Shown here one piece after another: positions 1 to 7,895 of a DNA stretch of 33,053 nucleotides (within the stretch, counting starts at the first letter, position 1; each line of letters opens with the position of its first letter). The notes under the pieces were generated by a model. That model was not told the DNA's origin. It made no database searches and saw only the letters and a program-made list of their open reading frames with translations. The stretch is from Vibrio sp. Isolate32 (GTDB lineage Bacteria; Pseudomonadota; Gammaproteobacteria; Enterobacterales; Vibrionaceae): the NCBI RefSeq assembly GCF_022397955.1, contig NZ_JAKEUQ010000006.1:1-33053 (forward strand), in the 5' to 3' direction. Position numbers and translations under genes: made by a program.

Positions 1-585
1 TTTTGCATAGCTGATTTCACCTTTAGAGCTTTCCCCAAAAGCCACATCATGAAGAAGGCGACTCCGTAGTGATGTGAGTGCGCACATTCGAACGATTGGG
101 TACTCAGTGTGCCTGTCTTTTCGGTAGTAAACATATTGATAATGCTCAGCTAAGCTTGGGTTATCGTGAGTTCTAAACTGTGTGCCATCAATTGAAAATA
201 GGCTCAAACCATTCCATTTATCACCCGCATCTTCCGACTGTGTCCAGTACTTTGCTGTGATTGAGAATAGTGACTTTAAAGGCTTAGCGGTGAGGCGTTT
301 TCTTGCCTGAGGAATTGCACTAGGTGCAATCGTTTCACCCAATGAATTAGACAATTTGAGGTCGAGTTTATCGAGTACATCGGTGATCGGTCTATCTCGA
401 TATAGACCAATACCAACGACCAACCATACAACAAGTTCGGCAGGTAACTTTCTACGGCGCATACTCGCTTTGTTTGTTTCAGATAAAGCTTGGTTTATCC
501 AATCTAGCGGAAGGTCTTTTTGGAACAAAGAAAGAGATTCTGGATTAGCAAAATCGTCAACATCGATTAACCAGTGTGACAGCAT
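1..585 (-). CDS. IS4-family transposase, N-terminal part (cut by window edge)
   Basis: The minus strand is open for 195 codons from an ATG at 585 to base 1 without a stop, so the gene continues outside the window. The translation starts MLSHWLIDVDDF and has the IS4-type N-terminal domain (about residues 10-110, with RRRKLPAELVVW and IPQARKRL). It is followed by SIDGTQFR, where Asp133 is the expected first acidic residue of the DDE catalytic triad. The second Asp and the Glu would lie in the missing part. The enzyme would cut and join the ends of its own element. The SD-like AAGGG lies in a hairpin just before the start codon. No frameshift is seen in the visible part, so the copy may be intact, but this cannot be decided here. 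Confidence 0.82.
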   Translation of the reverse strand, partial: MLSHWLIDVDDFANPESLSLFQKDLPLDWINQALSETNKASMRRRKLPAELVVWLVVGIGLYRDRPITDVLDKLDLKLSNSLGETIAPSAIPQARKRLTAKPLKSLFSITAKYWTQSEDAGDKWNGLSLFSIDGTQFRTHDNPSLAEHYQYVYYRKDRHTEYPIVRMCALTSLRSRLLHDVAFGESSKGEISYAK

Positions 586-620
586 AAAAAATACCCTTAA
601 ACAAAAGTGCTTAAGGGTAT
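586..620 (-). promoter_or_regulatory. Hairpin with T-run covering the transposase ribosome binding site
   Basis: On the minus strand ATACCCTTAA (620-611) and TTAAGGGTAT (600-591) form a perfect 10-bp stem with a 10-base loop, followed by TTTTT (590-586) and then the transposase ATG at 585. The only SD-like sequence, AAGGG, lies in the 3' arm. It therefore looks both like a factor-independent terminator and like a structure hiding the ribosome binding site. Fold-back structures that stop read-through transcripts from making transposase are known from IS10 and IS50; the role here is inferred. Confidence 0.6.
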
Positions 621-722
621 TGTTCACCATCTGTAGGGTCGTTCAACTGATCAGGAAAATGCTTAAATGATCAGTGTTACCTCAATATGAGTGGCGTTTT
701 CTTTTCTAATACTGACGTTAAA

Positions 723-1688
723 TTAAGCGTCGGCAGGCGTGTTAATTCTAAATCTCAGTACTTTGAGACTTGAATCAAGGTCGACATCCACAAACTCAGG
801 TGGGTTGTCTAAGCGTTCAATAAACTCAACGCTTGGCGCTTGTTCTGCCATAGTCTCGATAAGGAAGTTAGGTGACACTGCAGGTGAGTTCACACACGCG
901 ATCACTTCGCCACCTTCCGTTAGAAGCTCAGGCAAACGGCGTAAGATCTTTTTGTAGTCTTTAGTGAGTGCGAAGCTGCCTTTTTGGAACGAAGGTGGGT
1001 CGATAATCACCAACTCATAAGGACCGCCCTTCTTGATTTTGCCCCACGACTTAAAGATATCATAACCAAGGAAATTTACCGAGCGCATGTCATGCTCGTT
1101 CAAACGGTGGTTATCACGGCCTTTGTTCAGTGAGCCACGTGACATATCAACGTTCAAACATTGACGAGCGCCACCCGCAATTGCAGCCAAAGAGAAACCA
1201 CAGGTGTACGCGAACAAATTAAGTACGTTCTTACCCTTGGCATTATCTTGCACCCATTGACGGCCATTACGCATGTCTAGGAACAGACCAAAATTCTGGT
1301 TACGACCAATGTCTAACTGATACTTAAGACCATGCTCAACAACCACTGGAGAGTCGTTAATCTCACCCCAAAGTACTTCCGAAGGTACACCGTCAACATA
1401 ACGGTGCTGAAGCACAATACTTGTACCTTGCTTGGTTTGCCAAACATCTTTGTTGGTCAGTGCTAGCAAACCGTCTTTAAGAGATGACAAAAACGCGTCA
1501 TCAACCTCTTTAAACACGTTCACCAATAATTGACCATCGACCCAATCACATGTGATCTGTTCTAGGCCTGGCCAACATTTACCACGACCATGAAAAATAC
1601 GACGTAGCTCGTTAGGTACTTCGTTTAGCTGTTGTTCGATATGTTCAAAAAATACCGGTAAAGCAGATGCTTCCATTATATCTCTCAC
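723..1688 (-). CDS. Class I SAM-dependent rRNA methyltransferase (RlmI/RlmK-like)
   Basis: A probable RNA methyltransferase of the Methyltrans_SAM family (RlmI and the RlmK half of RlmL are the E. coli relatives). Visible motifs are the SAM-binding loop around residues 155-173 (NLFAYTCGFSLAA), the acidic ribose-contacting NVDMS (179-183) and DPPSF (230-234). It is about 320 residues, shorter than E. coli RlmI (about 400), and no PUA domain is evident, so the exact target base is not predictable. The longest frame starts at a GTG (1688) overlapping the previous gene's stop as GTGA. An ATG at 1676, preceded by GTGAGAG, is at least as plausible and gives 317 residues. It is probably co-transcribed and translationally coupled with the pseudouridine synthase upstream. 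The IS4 element lies about 50 bases after its stop. Confidence 0.82.
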   Translation of the reverse strand: MRDIMEASALPVFFEHIEQQLNEVPNELRRIFHGRGKCWPGLEQITCDWVDGQLLVNVFKEVDDAFLSSLKDGLLALTNKDVWQTKQGTSIVLQHRYVDGVPSEVLWGEINDSPVVVEHGLKYQLDIGRNQNFGLFLDMRNGRQWVQDNAKGKNVLNLFAYTCGFSLAAIAGGARQCLNVDMSRGSLNKGRDNHRLNEHDMRSVNFLGYDIFKSWGKIKKGGPYELVIIDPPSFQKGSFALTKDYKKILRRLPELLTEGGEVIACVNSPAVSPNFLIETMAEQAPSVEFIERLDNPPEFVDVDLDSSLKVLRFRINTPADA

Positions 1689-2383
1689 TTAATGTTTAGC
1701 TTTGGCCAACTTAATGACCAAGGTTCAAGCCAACCGTCCAAACCATTAGACACAGTTTCTTGGTGCCACTTTTCGCCTAAAGAGTCTAAGCTCCTTGGGT
1801 CACAGACAAACTGGTAGGCTTGTGATTGATAGGTAAATCGAATCGCGAAGGCATGCAGATAACCTCTGTCAGCCTCACTCGATGGATTATAAATTGGGTC
1901 ACCAACGATGGCTGAGCCTATCGACTTCATCGCCACGCGGATCTGGTGCGTGCGCCCTGTATAGGGTTTACATAAAAGAAGTCGCTCACCAGGTTCAGCC
2001 GCTGCTGATAAAAATTGAGTTATCGCTGGGTTTTCTTTGGTTGTTAAGAGTTTCCAGCTAGAGCGTCGAGACCGCTCCATATCCCCAGAAATCAAACCCT
2101 GTTTTTTCTTCGGCTTCTTTGAGCCAATCGCCAAGTAGTACTTCTCCACTTCGTGCTTAGCAAATAGCTGTGAAAGCTCACTAGCTGCTGACGCACTCTT
2201 GGCTAATAACAGAATGCCTGAAGTCATTTTATCGAGACGATGAACGAGATACAGCTTAGGCTCATTGATCGCCTTAGCCACTTCTTGAAGCAGCATGGTA
2301 TCACCATCGTCTTTGTGGACACTGATTCCAGGATGCTTATTGATAAGTAAAAAATCAGAGTGGTTCAGAAGAATATCGAACAT
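1685..2383 (-). CDS. RluA-family pseudouridine synthase (TIGR01621-like)
   Basis: Isomerises uridine to pseudouridine in RNA. The catalytic motif HRLDKMTSG is at residues 48-56, with Asp51 as the expected nucleophile, and the family motif GRTHQIRV is at 143-150. At 232 residues it is a compact version without an S4 RNA-binding domain, like the group-1 family that NCBI names TIGR01621. The start ATG at 2383 has a GGAG about 11 bases upstream, which is a long spacing. Its stop overlaps the start of the methyltransferase gene by four bases, suggesting a two-gene RNA-modification operon. A possible -10 (TATACT) lies about 30 bases upstream of the start. The RNA target is not deducible from sequence alone; RluA-like 23S rRNA or tRNA sites are the usual alternatives. 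Confidence 0.85.
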   Translation of the reverse strand: MFDILLNHSDFLLINKHPGISVHKDDGDTMLLQEVAKAINEPKLYLVHRLDKMTSGILLLAKSASAASELSQLFAKHEVEKYYLAIGSKKPKKKQGLISGDMERSRRSSWKLLTTKENPAITQFLSAAAEPGERLLLCKPYTGRTHQIRVAMKSIGSAIVGDPIYNPSSEADRGYLHAFAIRFTYQSQAYQFVCDPRSLDSLGEKWHQETVSNGLDGWLEPWSLSWPKLNIK

Positions 2384-2445
2384 GTAAAGGCTAGCTCCAT
2401 TGTAGAGCGTGAAGTATACCGCGTCTGAACCCAGATTCCAGCTAT

Positions 2446-2488
2446 GAAAAAGCCCAACTCACTCAATAAACATTGAATCATTTGGCTT
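2446..2488 (-). terminator. Possible second terminator or small-RNA 3' end
   Basis: On the minus strand AAGCCAA (2488-2482) can pair with TTGGGCTT (2457-2450) with a single bulge. An inner helix (TCAAT/ATTGA) lies in the loop, and a T-run follows. It lies downstream of the transporter's own terminator, so it would end either leftover read-through or a short RNA starting around 2500-2600. The stem is imperfect and the call is weak. Confidence 0.3.
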
Positions 2489-2603
2489 CTTGTCAGCAAG
2501 TAGCGATCAGTACTTGGTCTTTACTCAACTACATTTCCAGTTCTATGGCTTGTTGTTAAAAATCGAGTAAATTCATATTCCATCAATAATTAAGTTTCAG
2601 GCA

Positions 2604-2634
2604 TAAAAAAACGGGAGCCATTGGGCTCCCGTTT
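2604..2634 (-). terminator. Rho-independent terminator of the NSS transporter gene
   Basis: A perfect 11-bp stem, AAACGGGAGCC (2609-2619) with GGCTCCCGTTT (2624-2634) around a four-base loop, is followed on the minus strand by a T-run (complement of 2604-2610). It sits about 55 bases after the transporter stop codon. Confidence 0.9.
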
Positions 2635-2688
2635 CGTAACTTACTTTAACTCGCGATTGTAGTTTCTAAGAACTATGGTTTCTAAGAA

Positions 2689-4122
2689 CTATAGCTTCTT
2701 AGAGATGACTGCAGAGCCAGCAATGATACCAATACCTAGTAGCATGATTGCACCTTTACCGCTGTCGAAGCCAGAAGAGATACCCATAAACGCAACGATA
2801 GCGATAGCTACTGGGATGATGTACTTAACTAGTGTGTACCATAAACCGAATAGTGGGAAAGATACTTCACCGTCGTTAGTGATCTCTTTCTCTAGGTCAG
2901 CGCGGTTTAGTCTCCAACCAGCGAAGATACATACCAACATACCGCCAACTGCTAGGAAGATCTTATCAGTTAGTAGGTCGAAGATATCGAATGCGCCAGT
3001 ACCGAACAGTGTAGGACCGAAACCACCAAGTGATAAAGAAGCGAAGATACATAGAATCGCCATTACTACACTTGCAGACAGTACCGCAGTCACACGCTTC
3101 ATGCCTTTCTCATCGATTAGGTAAGAAACCACAACTTCAAGTAGAGATACTGAAGAAGTCAGTGCCGCAACACTTAGACCAACGAAGAACATAAGAGCAA
3201 ACAGAAGACCAACTACACCGCCCATTTCAGCGAATAGCTGAGGAACAACAACGAATACTAGACCAGGACCAGCTGCTGGCTCCATACCGAATGCAAACAT
3301 TGCAGGGAACATTGCAACACCAGCTAGGATAGCAACGCCTGTATCCATTGCTGTAACCATAGCTGTAGTTTGAACTAGGTTCTCTTTCTTCTTCAGGTAA
3401 GAACCGTATGTCAACATACATCCCATACCAAGAGATAGTGAGAAGAATGCTTGACCTAGTGCAGCTAGAATTACGCCGCTATCTACTTTAGAGAAATCAG
3501 GGCTGAATAGGAATTCTAGACCAGCCATCGCGCCCGGAAGCATGATGCCTTTGATAGATACCACAATAAGGATAACGAAAAGAAGTGGCATCAAGATCTT
3601 ACCCGCTTTCTCAATACCGCCAGAAATACCCTTCATAACGATTACAACGTTAAGTAGTAGGTATAAGCCCATCCACATAAGTGGTTGGACTGGGTTTGAG
3701 ATAAAGCCGCCGAAGCTATCACCAATTGCTTCAGGTGCGTCTAGAAGACCACTAGCAATTTTACCGATGTATGCGATAGACCAGCCACCTACTACAGGGT
3801 AGAAACCCATGATAAGTAAACCACTCACTACTCCGATAACACCAGCGAACGTCCAACGACGATCAGTTGTTTTAAATGCACCTACTGCTGATTTTTGCGT
3901 ATAGCGGCCAATCGAAAATTCAGTCAGCATGACACTGAAACCGATAAAGATTACAAAAAACAGGTAAATGGCAACGAATGCACCGCCGCCACTTTCACCT
4001 GCTGTGTATGGGAATTTCCAGATGTTACCTAAGCCAACAGCAGAACCTGCTGCAGCCATTACGAATCCTAACTTCGAACCCCAGGTATCTCGGGGTGTTG
4101 TGGTTGTATTACTAGTAGCCAC
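2689..4122 (-). CDS. Sodium-dependent transporter, neurotransmitter:sodium symporter (NSS) family
   Basis: An inner-membrane LeuT-fold symporter that couples uptake of a small substrate, probably an amino acid, to sodium. The signature of transmembrane segment 1, GSAVGLGNIWKFPY, lies at residues 26-39; this unwound segment carries sodium and substrate contacts in the family. The rest is strongly hydrophobic, with about 11 segments, and 477 residues is normal for bacterial members. Translation starts at GTG (4122), supported by TTTGGAG five bases upstream. The gene stands alone, with its own terminator and a 366-base gap to the divergent cls gene. The substrate cannot be told from sequence; tryptophan, tyrosine and branched-chain amino acids are known for relatives. 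Confidence 0.9.
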   Translation of the reverse strand: MATSNTTTTPRDTWGSKLGFVMAAAGSAVGLGNIWKFPYTAGESGGGAFVAIYLFFVIFIGFSVMLTEFSIGRYTQKSAVGAFKTTDRRWTFAGVIGVVSGLLIMGFYPVVGGWSIAYIGKIASGLLDAPEAIGDSFGGFISNPVQPLMWMGLYLLLNVVIVMKGISGGIEKAGKILMPLLFVILIVVSIKGIMLPGAMAGLEFLFSPDFSKVDSGVILAALGQAFFSLSLGMGCMLTYGSYLKKKENLVQTTAMVTAMDTGVAILAGVAMFPAMFAFGMEPAAGPGLVFVVVPQLFAEMGGVVGLLFALMFFVGLSVAALTSSVSLLEVVVSYLIDEKGMKRVTAVLSASVVMAILCIFASLSLGGFGPTLFGTGAFDIFDLLTDKIFLAVGGMLVCIFAGWRLNRADLEKEITNDGEVSFPLFGLWYTLVKYIIPVAIAIVAFMGISSGFDSGKGAIMLLGIGIIAGSAVISKKL

Positions 4123-4488
4123 GTATACTCCAAACTTTTGTGTTGTGTGATGTTGTGTTTGCTTTGGGTGGCGTCTTTAAAAGATAGGATGTATAAAAAA
4201 ATTTACACCCCTAAAAGATTTGATTGACGCTCGTTATATAGCAAGTAAACCAGTTTAAGAATAAAATTGGAAGCCCGAACCGTACATATTTCGTTACCAA
4301 TGTAAACTTTTATGGTTAAATACCGCCTTTTCATACAAAACAATCGTTTTCGTCTGAAGTTAACCAAAACCTAACAACTATAACCTGTTTATAGCTTTTG
4401 CTCTATTTCGTAAATAGTTGAGTCCTTAAATTCCCATATCCACAAAATAGCATTACTATCTAAATATCTCTTTTTTCGAGTATTCAAT
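4123..4488. other. Divergent intergenic region between NSS transporter and cls
   Basis: AT-rich, 366 bases, and must hold the promoters of both flanking genes. On the minus strand a TATAAC around 4230-4240 and a TATACA near 4190 could be -10 elements for the transporter, without good -35 partners. A short palindrome, CTATTT at 4403-4408 and AAATAG at 4412-4417, lies about 75 bases before cls. No convincing small reading frame or RNA was recognised. Confidence 0.45.
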
Positions 4489-5943
4489 GTGGAAAAGGTC
4501 TACCATTTTTTAACTTTAGCTTCTGTCGTTTTGTACTGGGTACTTGTAGCCGGTGTGACTTTCCGTGTCGTACTAAAACGACGCTCTGTCAGCGTTTCTC
4601 TCGCGTGGTTGATGGTTATCTACATTATCCCAATTGTAGGTGTCGCTTGTTACTTCCTTTTCGGAGAGCTAAACCTTGGTAGAAAGAGGGCTGAGCGAGC
4701 ACATCGCATGTTTACTCCATTTGGTGATTGGTTCCGAAAACTAGATGATTGTCAGCTCCACCTTCCAGGAAAGGTCGGCTCCCCTATCCACAAGATTGAT
4801 GAACTTTGTAACAATCGAATGGGTATTCCTGCACTCAGCGGAAACACACTTTCACTGCAAGCTTCTCCCAATGAGATCTTACACGCAATTATCGAAGATA
4901 TAGAAAATGCTCAAACCAGTATCAAGATGGTTTTCTATATTTGGCACCCTGGAGGCTTAACTGATTCGGTTGCTTCCGCTCTTATTCGAGCTGCGAAACG
5001 TGGCGTAGATGTTAAGGTTTTACTTGATTCTGCAGGTAGCCCGCGCTTTTTCAAAAGTCACTGGCGCTCAATGATGAAAGACGCCGGTGTGCAAGTTGTA
5101 CAAGCGCTGGAAGTAAGCCCTTGGCGTATTTTCTTACGCCGTCTAGATCTAAGACAGCATCGTAAAATCATCGTGATTGATGAAACCATTGCCTACACCG
5201 GTTCAATGAACATGGTTGACCCTGCTCACTTCAAACAAAATTCAGGTGTTGGCCAGTGGATTGATGTCATGGTACGCGTAACGGGGCCAACCGTTAATGT
5301 GCTGTCAGCAATTCATGGTTGGGACTGGGAAGTGGAAACTGGCGAACGCATCCTTCCTGATTTACCAGAATGCCCAGTTGAAGAGATCATGACTCATCAC
5401 CCTGTGCAAGTTGTGCCATCAGGCCCGGGCATGCCGGAATATTTGATCCTACAAGTTCTAACCATTGCAATTAATCAGGCGAACCACTCTGTACGTATCA
5501 CAACCCCCTATTTTGTGCCGAGTGCTGACTTGTTAGAGACTCTAAAAATGACGGCACAACGAGGTGTCAACGTAGAGTTGATTATCCCGCACAATAACGA
5601 TTCGCTCATGGTTAAGTGGGCATCTCGTGCTTTCTATACTGAGTTACTCGAAGCCGGTGTGAAGATCTATGAATTTTATGGTGGGCTTCTTCACACCAAA
5701 TCAGTAGTGATTGATGAAGAGTTTTGCTTGATTGGAACGGTCAATATCGACATGCGTAGCCTATGGCTCAACTTTGAAGTAACGCTAGTCGCTGATGATG
5801 TACATTTCACTCAGCAACTATCTGAACTACAACAATCCTACATAGAATCATCACATCCAGTTAAACTGGAAAAATGGGAGCAGAGAAATCTACGCAACCG
5901 TTTCTTCGAAAGGTTGTTCTATTTGTTCAATCCACTGTTGTAA
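4489..5943 (+). CDS. clsA: Cardiolipin synthase A (phospholipase D superfamily)
   Basis: Condenses two phosphatidylglycerol molecules into cardiolipin and glycerol at the inner membrane. Two N-terminal membrane segments (about residues 8-28 and 36-58) are followed by two phospholipase-D catalytic motifs: HRKIIVID (His224, Lys226, Asp231) and HTKSVVID (His402, Lys404, Asp409). The segments LRQHRK, YTGSMNMVDP, HTKSVVIDEE and DMRSLWLNFE match E. coli ClsA closely, and 484 residues is the usual length. Translation starts at GTG 4489; the ATG two bases earlier is out of frame. The ribosome binding site is weak. It is monocistronic as far as can be seen, with metC 184 bases downstream on the same strand. 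Confidence 0.95.
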   Translation: MEKVYHFLTLASVVLYWVLVAGVTFRVVLKRRSVSVSLAWLMVIYIIPIVGVACYFLFGELNLGRKRAERAHRMFTPFGDWFRKLDDCQLHLPGKVGSPIHKIDELCNNRMGIPALSGNTLSLQASPNEILHAIIEDIENAQTSIKMVFYIWHPGGLTDSVASALIRAAKRGVDVKVLLDSAGSPRFFKSHWRSMMKDAGVQVVQALEVSPWRIFLRRLDLRQHRKIIVIDETIAYTGSMNMVDPAHFKQNSGVGQWIDVMVRVTGPTVNVLSAIHGWDWEVETGERILPDLPECPVEEIMTHHPVQVVPSGPGMPEYLILQVLTIAINQANHSVRITTPYFVPSADLLETLKMTAQRGVNVELIIPHNNDSLMVKWASRAFYTELLEAGVKIYEFYGGLLHTKSVVIDEEFCLIGTVNIDMRSLWLNFEVTLVADDVHFTQQLSELQQSYIESSHPVKLEKWEQRNLRNRFFERLFYLFNPLL

Positions 5944-5994
5944 TCCAATCAATGAGTCCACGCCAACTCATCACTCGCTGCCTATCGGATTTTC

Positions 5995-6037
5995 TAACCT
6001 TTCGCTATTAACAAGATGAAAGGTTAAAAAGCGAAAG
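5995..6037 (+). repeat. Two overlapping inverted repeats between clsA and metC
   Basis: TAACCTTTC (5995-6003) pairs perfectly with GAAAGGTTA (6018-6026), while CTTTCGCT (5999-6006) pairs perfectly with AGCGAAAG (6030-6037). The two helices share bases and exclude each other. No T-run follows, so this is not a standard terminator. It could be an operator or part of the metC leader. Confidence 0.45.
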
Positions 6038-6127
6038 AAATGCATAAAAATTCCCGCTTCACTCTTGCTTTAAAGGCTATTGGCATGTTTTAAATAGGAG
6101 ATAACTGATTGATAAGGAATTCACAGC

Positions 6128-7312
6128 ATGTCCGAGAACAAAACCACTAAGCTGATCACTGCAGGTCGTGATAAGAAGTGGACCAATGGTGTCGTTAACC
6201 CACCAGTACAGCGCGCTTCAACTGTCGTGTTCAACTCAGTAGAAGAAAAGCGCAAGGCTACGATCAATCGCGCCAACAAAACGCTTTTTTACGGACGTCG
6301 TGGAACCAACACTCATTTCGCTTTCCAAGACGCCATGGTTGAAGTGGAAGGCGGCGCTGGCTGTGCGCTATACCCTTGTGGTACCGCAGCCATCTCGAAT
6401 GCTATTCTCTCTTTTGTAGAAACAGGTGACCATATTCTGATGGTCGATACCTGCTACGAACCGACACGTAATTTCTGTGACACCATCATGAAAAAGATGG
6501 GAATCGAGACGACTTACTACGAACCAACAATTGGCGAAGGTATCAAAGATCTTATTAAATCAAACACTAAGGTTTTGTTTACCGAGTCTCCGGGTTCAAT
6601 AACGATGGAAGTTCAAGACATTCCAACACTTGCACGCATTGCTCACGAGCATGACATCATCGTGATATTAGACAACACTTGGGCTGCTGGTGTTAATTTC
6701 TCTCCATTTGATTTTGGCGTTGATATCTCGATTCAAGCGGCGACTAAATACATCGTCGGTCACTCTGATGTGATGTTAGGTACTGCAGTCGCCAACGAGA
6801 AGTGCTGGGATCAACTGAGAGAACAAAGCTACTTGATGGGCCAATGTGTTTCACCAGACGACGCTTACCTTGGTCTGAGGGGCATTCGTACCTTGGATGT
6901 GCGACTACGCCAACATGCAGAAAGCAGTTTAAAAGTCGCTAAGTGGTTAGAAACTCGACCTGAAGTAGACCACGTTCGTCACCCAGCTCTTGAATCATGC
7001 CCTGGTCATGAATTCTTTAATCGAGATTTCACCGGTGGTAATGGCCTGTTCTCGTTCGTGCTAAAGAACTCGAATACACAAGCAACTACAGCACTGCTTG
7101 ATGGTATGAAACACTTCAGCATGGGCTACTCATGGGGTGGATTTGAAAGCTTAATTCTTGCGAACGAGCCGAGCAGCTTTAACAGCCTAAGAACGGTAGC
7201 AAATCCAAACTTCGACGGTACTTTAATTCGTGTACATATTGGTTTGGAAGATGTTGATGATTTGATTGCCGACCTAGAGGCAGGATTAGATCGCTACAGC
7301 GCTCTGGTTTAA
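6128..7312 (+). CDS. metC: Cystathionine beta-lyase
   Basis: A pyridoxal-phosphate enzyme that splits cystathionine to homocysteine, pyruvate and ammonia in methionine synthesis. The Cys/Met-metabolism fold is clear: FYGRRGTNTHFAFQ near residue 54, YPCGTAAISNA near 82, the cofactor aspartate in LDNTW (Asp182) and the cofactor lysine in QAATKYIVGHSD (Lys207). The length, 394 residues, is almost that of E. coli MetC (395), and the sequence follows MetC rather than the cystathionine gamma-synthase branch. ATG 6128 is preceded by AAGGAATT. A terminator follows directly. No clear MetJ box array was recognised upstream; the exclusive hairpins before the gene are the only visible regulatory candidate. 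Confidence 0.93.
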   Translation: MSENKTTKLITAGRDKKWTNGVVNPPVQRASTVVFNSVEEKRKATINRANKTLFYGRRGTNTHFAFQDAMVEVEGGAGCALYPCGTAAISNAILSFVETGDHILMVDTCYEPTRNFCDTIMKKMGIETTYYEPTIGEGIKDLIKSNTKVLFTESPGSITMEVQDIPTLARIAHEHDIIVILDNTWAAGVNFSPFDFGVDISIQAATKYIVGHSDVMLGTAVANEKCWDQLREQSYLMGQCVSPDDAYLGLRGIRTLDVRLRQHAESSLKVAKWLETRPEVDHVRHPALESCPGHEFFNRDFTGGNGLFSFVLKNSNTQATTALLDGMKHFSMGYSWGGFESLILANEPSSFNSLRTVANPNFDGTLIRVHIGLEDVDDLIADLEAGLDRYSALV

Positions 7313-7336
7313 CCTGAACCGGCATACTCAACATGC

Positions 7337-7364
7337 AAAAAAGGCAGGATATTCCTGCCTTTTT
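7337..7364 (+). terminator. Bidirectional terminator after metC
   Basis: AAGGCAGGA (7341-7349) and TCCTGCCTT (7353-7361) form a perfect stem with a three-base loop. T bases follow on the plus strand and A bases precede it, so it can serve metC and, less directly, the convergent minus-strand gene ending at 7425. Confidence 0.9.
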
Positions 7365-7424
7365 CAGTTCTGCGCATCAGTAGCCTATAACTCCACAACT
7401 AACGCAAAGCGCTTTAGAGTTCAT

Positions 7425-7895
7425 TTAATGAACTTGGTAGCATGTCCAATTAAAGATTTCAGAGCGATGTTCATTGAACAGATATAGGGACTGCTCCCTC
7501 TCCAAAATCGAGTAATCAATGGTCACTCCTTTGTACTCACTGTATTCCTGATTAATGATCGGATCATGAAACGGAGTTGCGGTTCTCACGTCAATAATGC
7601 TCATCGACAAATAATCCCCATCCAAACCATAGTAACCAGAATAAAGATTTTCCATTGTGCCTTCAGTACCGTCTTTCTCAGTGATCGTCACAAACTCTCT
7701 CATGCTAAAAGTTTGGTCAGACTGAAAAGTAATGCTCATTCGCTCATAAAGCGATTGGTACGGTCGGAATGCCTGAGATAAGAAATCCGTTTTTAGCGTT
7801 TTGCAATGCCATCGAGTACCCGCCAGTGCATTCTGGTTGAGAAAAAAGCTCGCCGAAGTAATTGCCAATAAAATGAGTAAGCCAATTAATCGCAA
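7425..7895 (-). CDS. Small exported partner of the ToxR-like regulator (ToxS/VtrC-like position)
   Basis: No database family was recognised by eye. It is a 156-residue protein with an N-terminal membrane segment or signal (about residues 3-20) and a periplasmic remainder rich in alternating polar and aromatic residues, suggesting beta-strands. GTRWHC at 26-31 resembles the Gly-x-Trp motif at the start of lipocalin-like barrels, and Cys31 could form a disulfide with Cys152 near the end. Translation starts at TTG (7895) with a strong AGGAG six bases upstream, both inside the end of the regulator gene, giving a 10-base overlap. By position, size and topology it matches partners such as ToxS, TcpH and VtrC, which stabilise or form a sensor with their membrane-bound transcription factor. 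That role is inferred. Confidence 0.65.
   Translation of the reverse strand: MRLIGLLILLAITSASFFLNQNALAGTRWHCKTLKTDFLSQAFRPYQSLYERMSITFQSDQTFSMREFVTITEKDGTEGTMENLYSGYYGLDGDYLSMSIIDVRTATPFHDPIINQEYSEYKGVTIDYSILEREQSLYLFNEHRSEIFNWTCYQVH

Larger units (their letters stand above)
1..680 (-). mobile_element. IS4-family insertion sequence, one end only
   Basis: This is the transposase-start end of an insertion sequence; the rest lies beyond the left edge of the window. The call rests on the transposase frame at 1-585. The outer boundary is not proven. An inverted repeat, ACTGATCA at 646-653 and TGATCAGT at 668-675, lies about 50 bases before the stop codon of the neighbouring methyltransferase and may mark or lie close to the terminal repeat. 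The target duplication cannot be seen because the other end is missing. Confidence 0.75.
2384..2688. other. Intergenic region between pseudouridine synthase and NSS transporter
   Basis: About 305 bases between two minus-strand genes. It holds the transporter terminator (2604-2634), a second weaker terminator-like hairpin (2446-2488), the presumed promoter of the pseudouridine synthase near its left end, and a 15-base direct repeat (2662-2676 and 2678-2692) that runs into the transporter stop codon. No convincing reading frame was found. Confidence 0.6.

Noticed and set aside
356..670. Plus-strand open frame of 104 codons at the left edge
   Set aside because: It runs antisense to the IS4 transposase frame, which has clear family motifs; the plus-strand protein has none.
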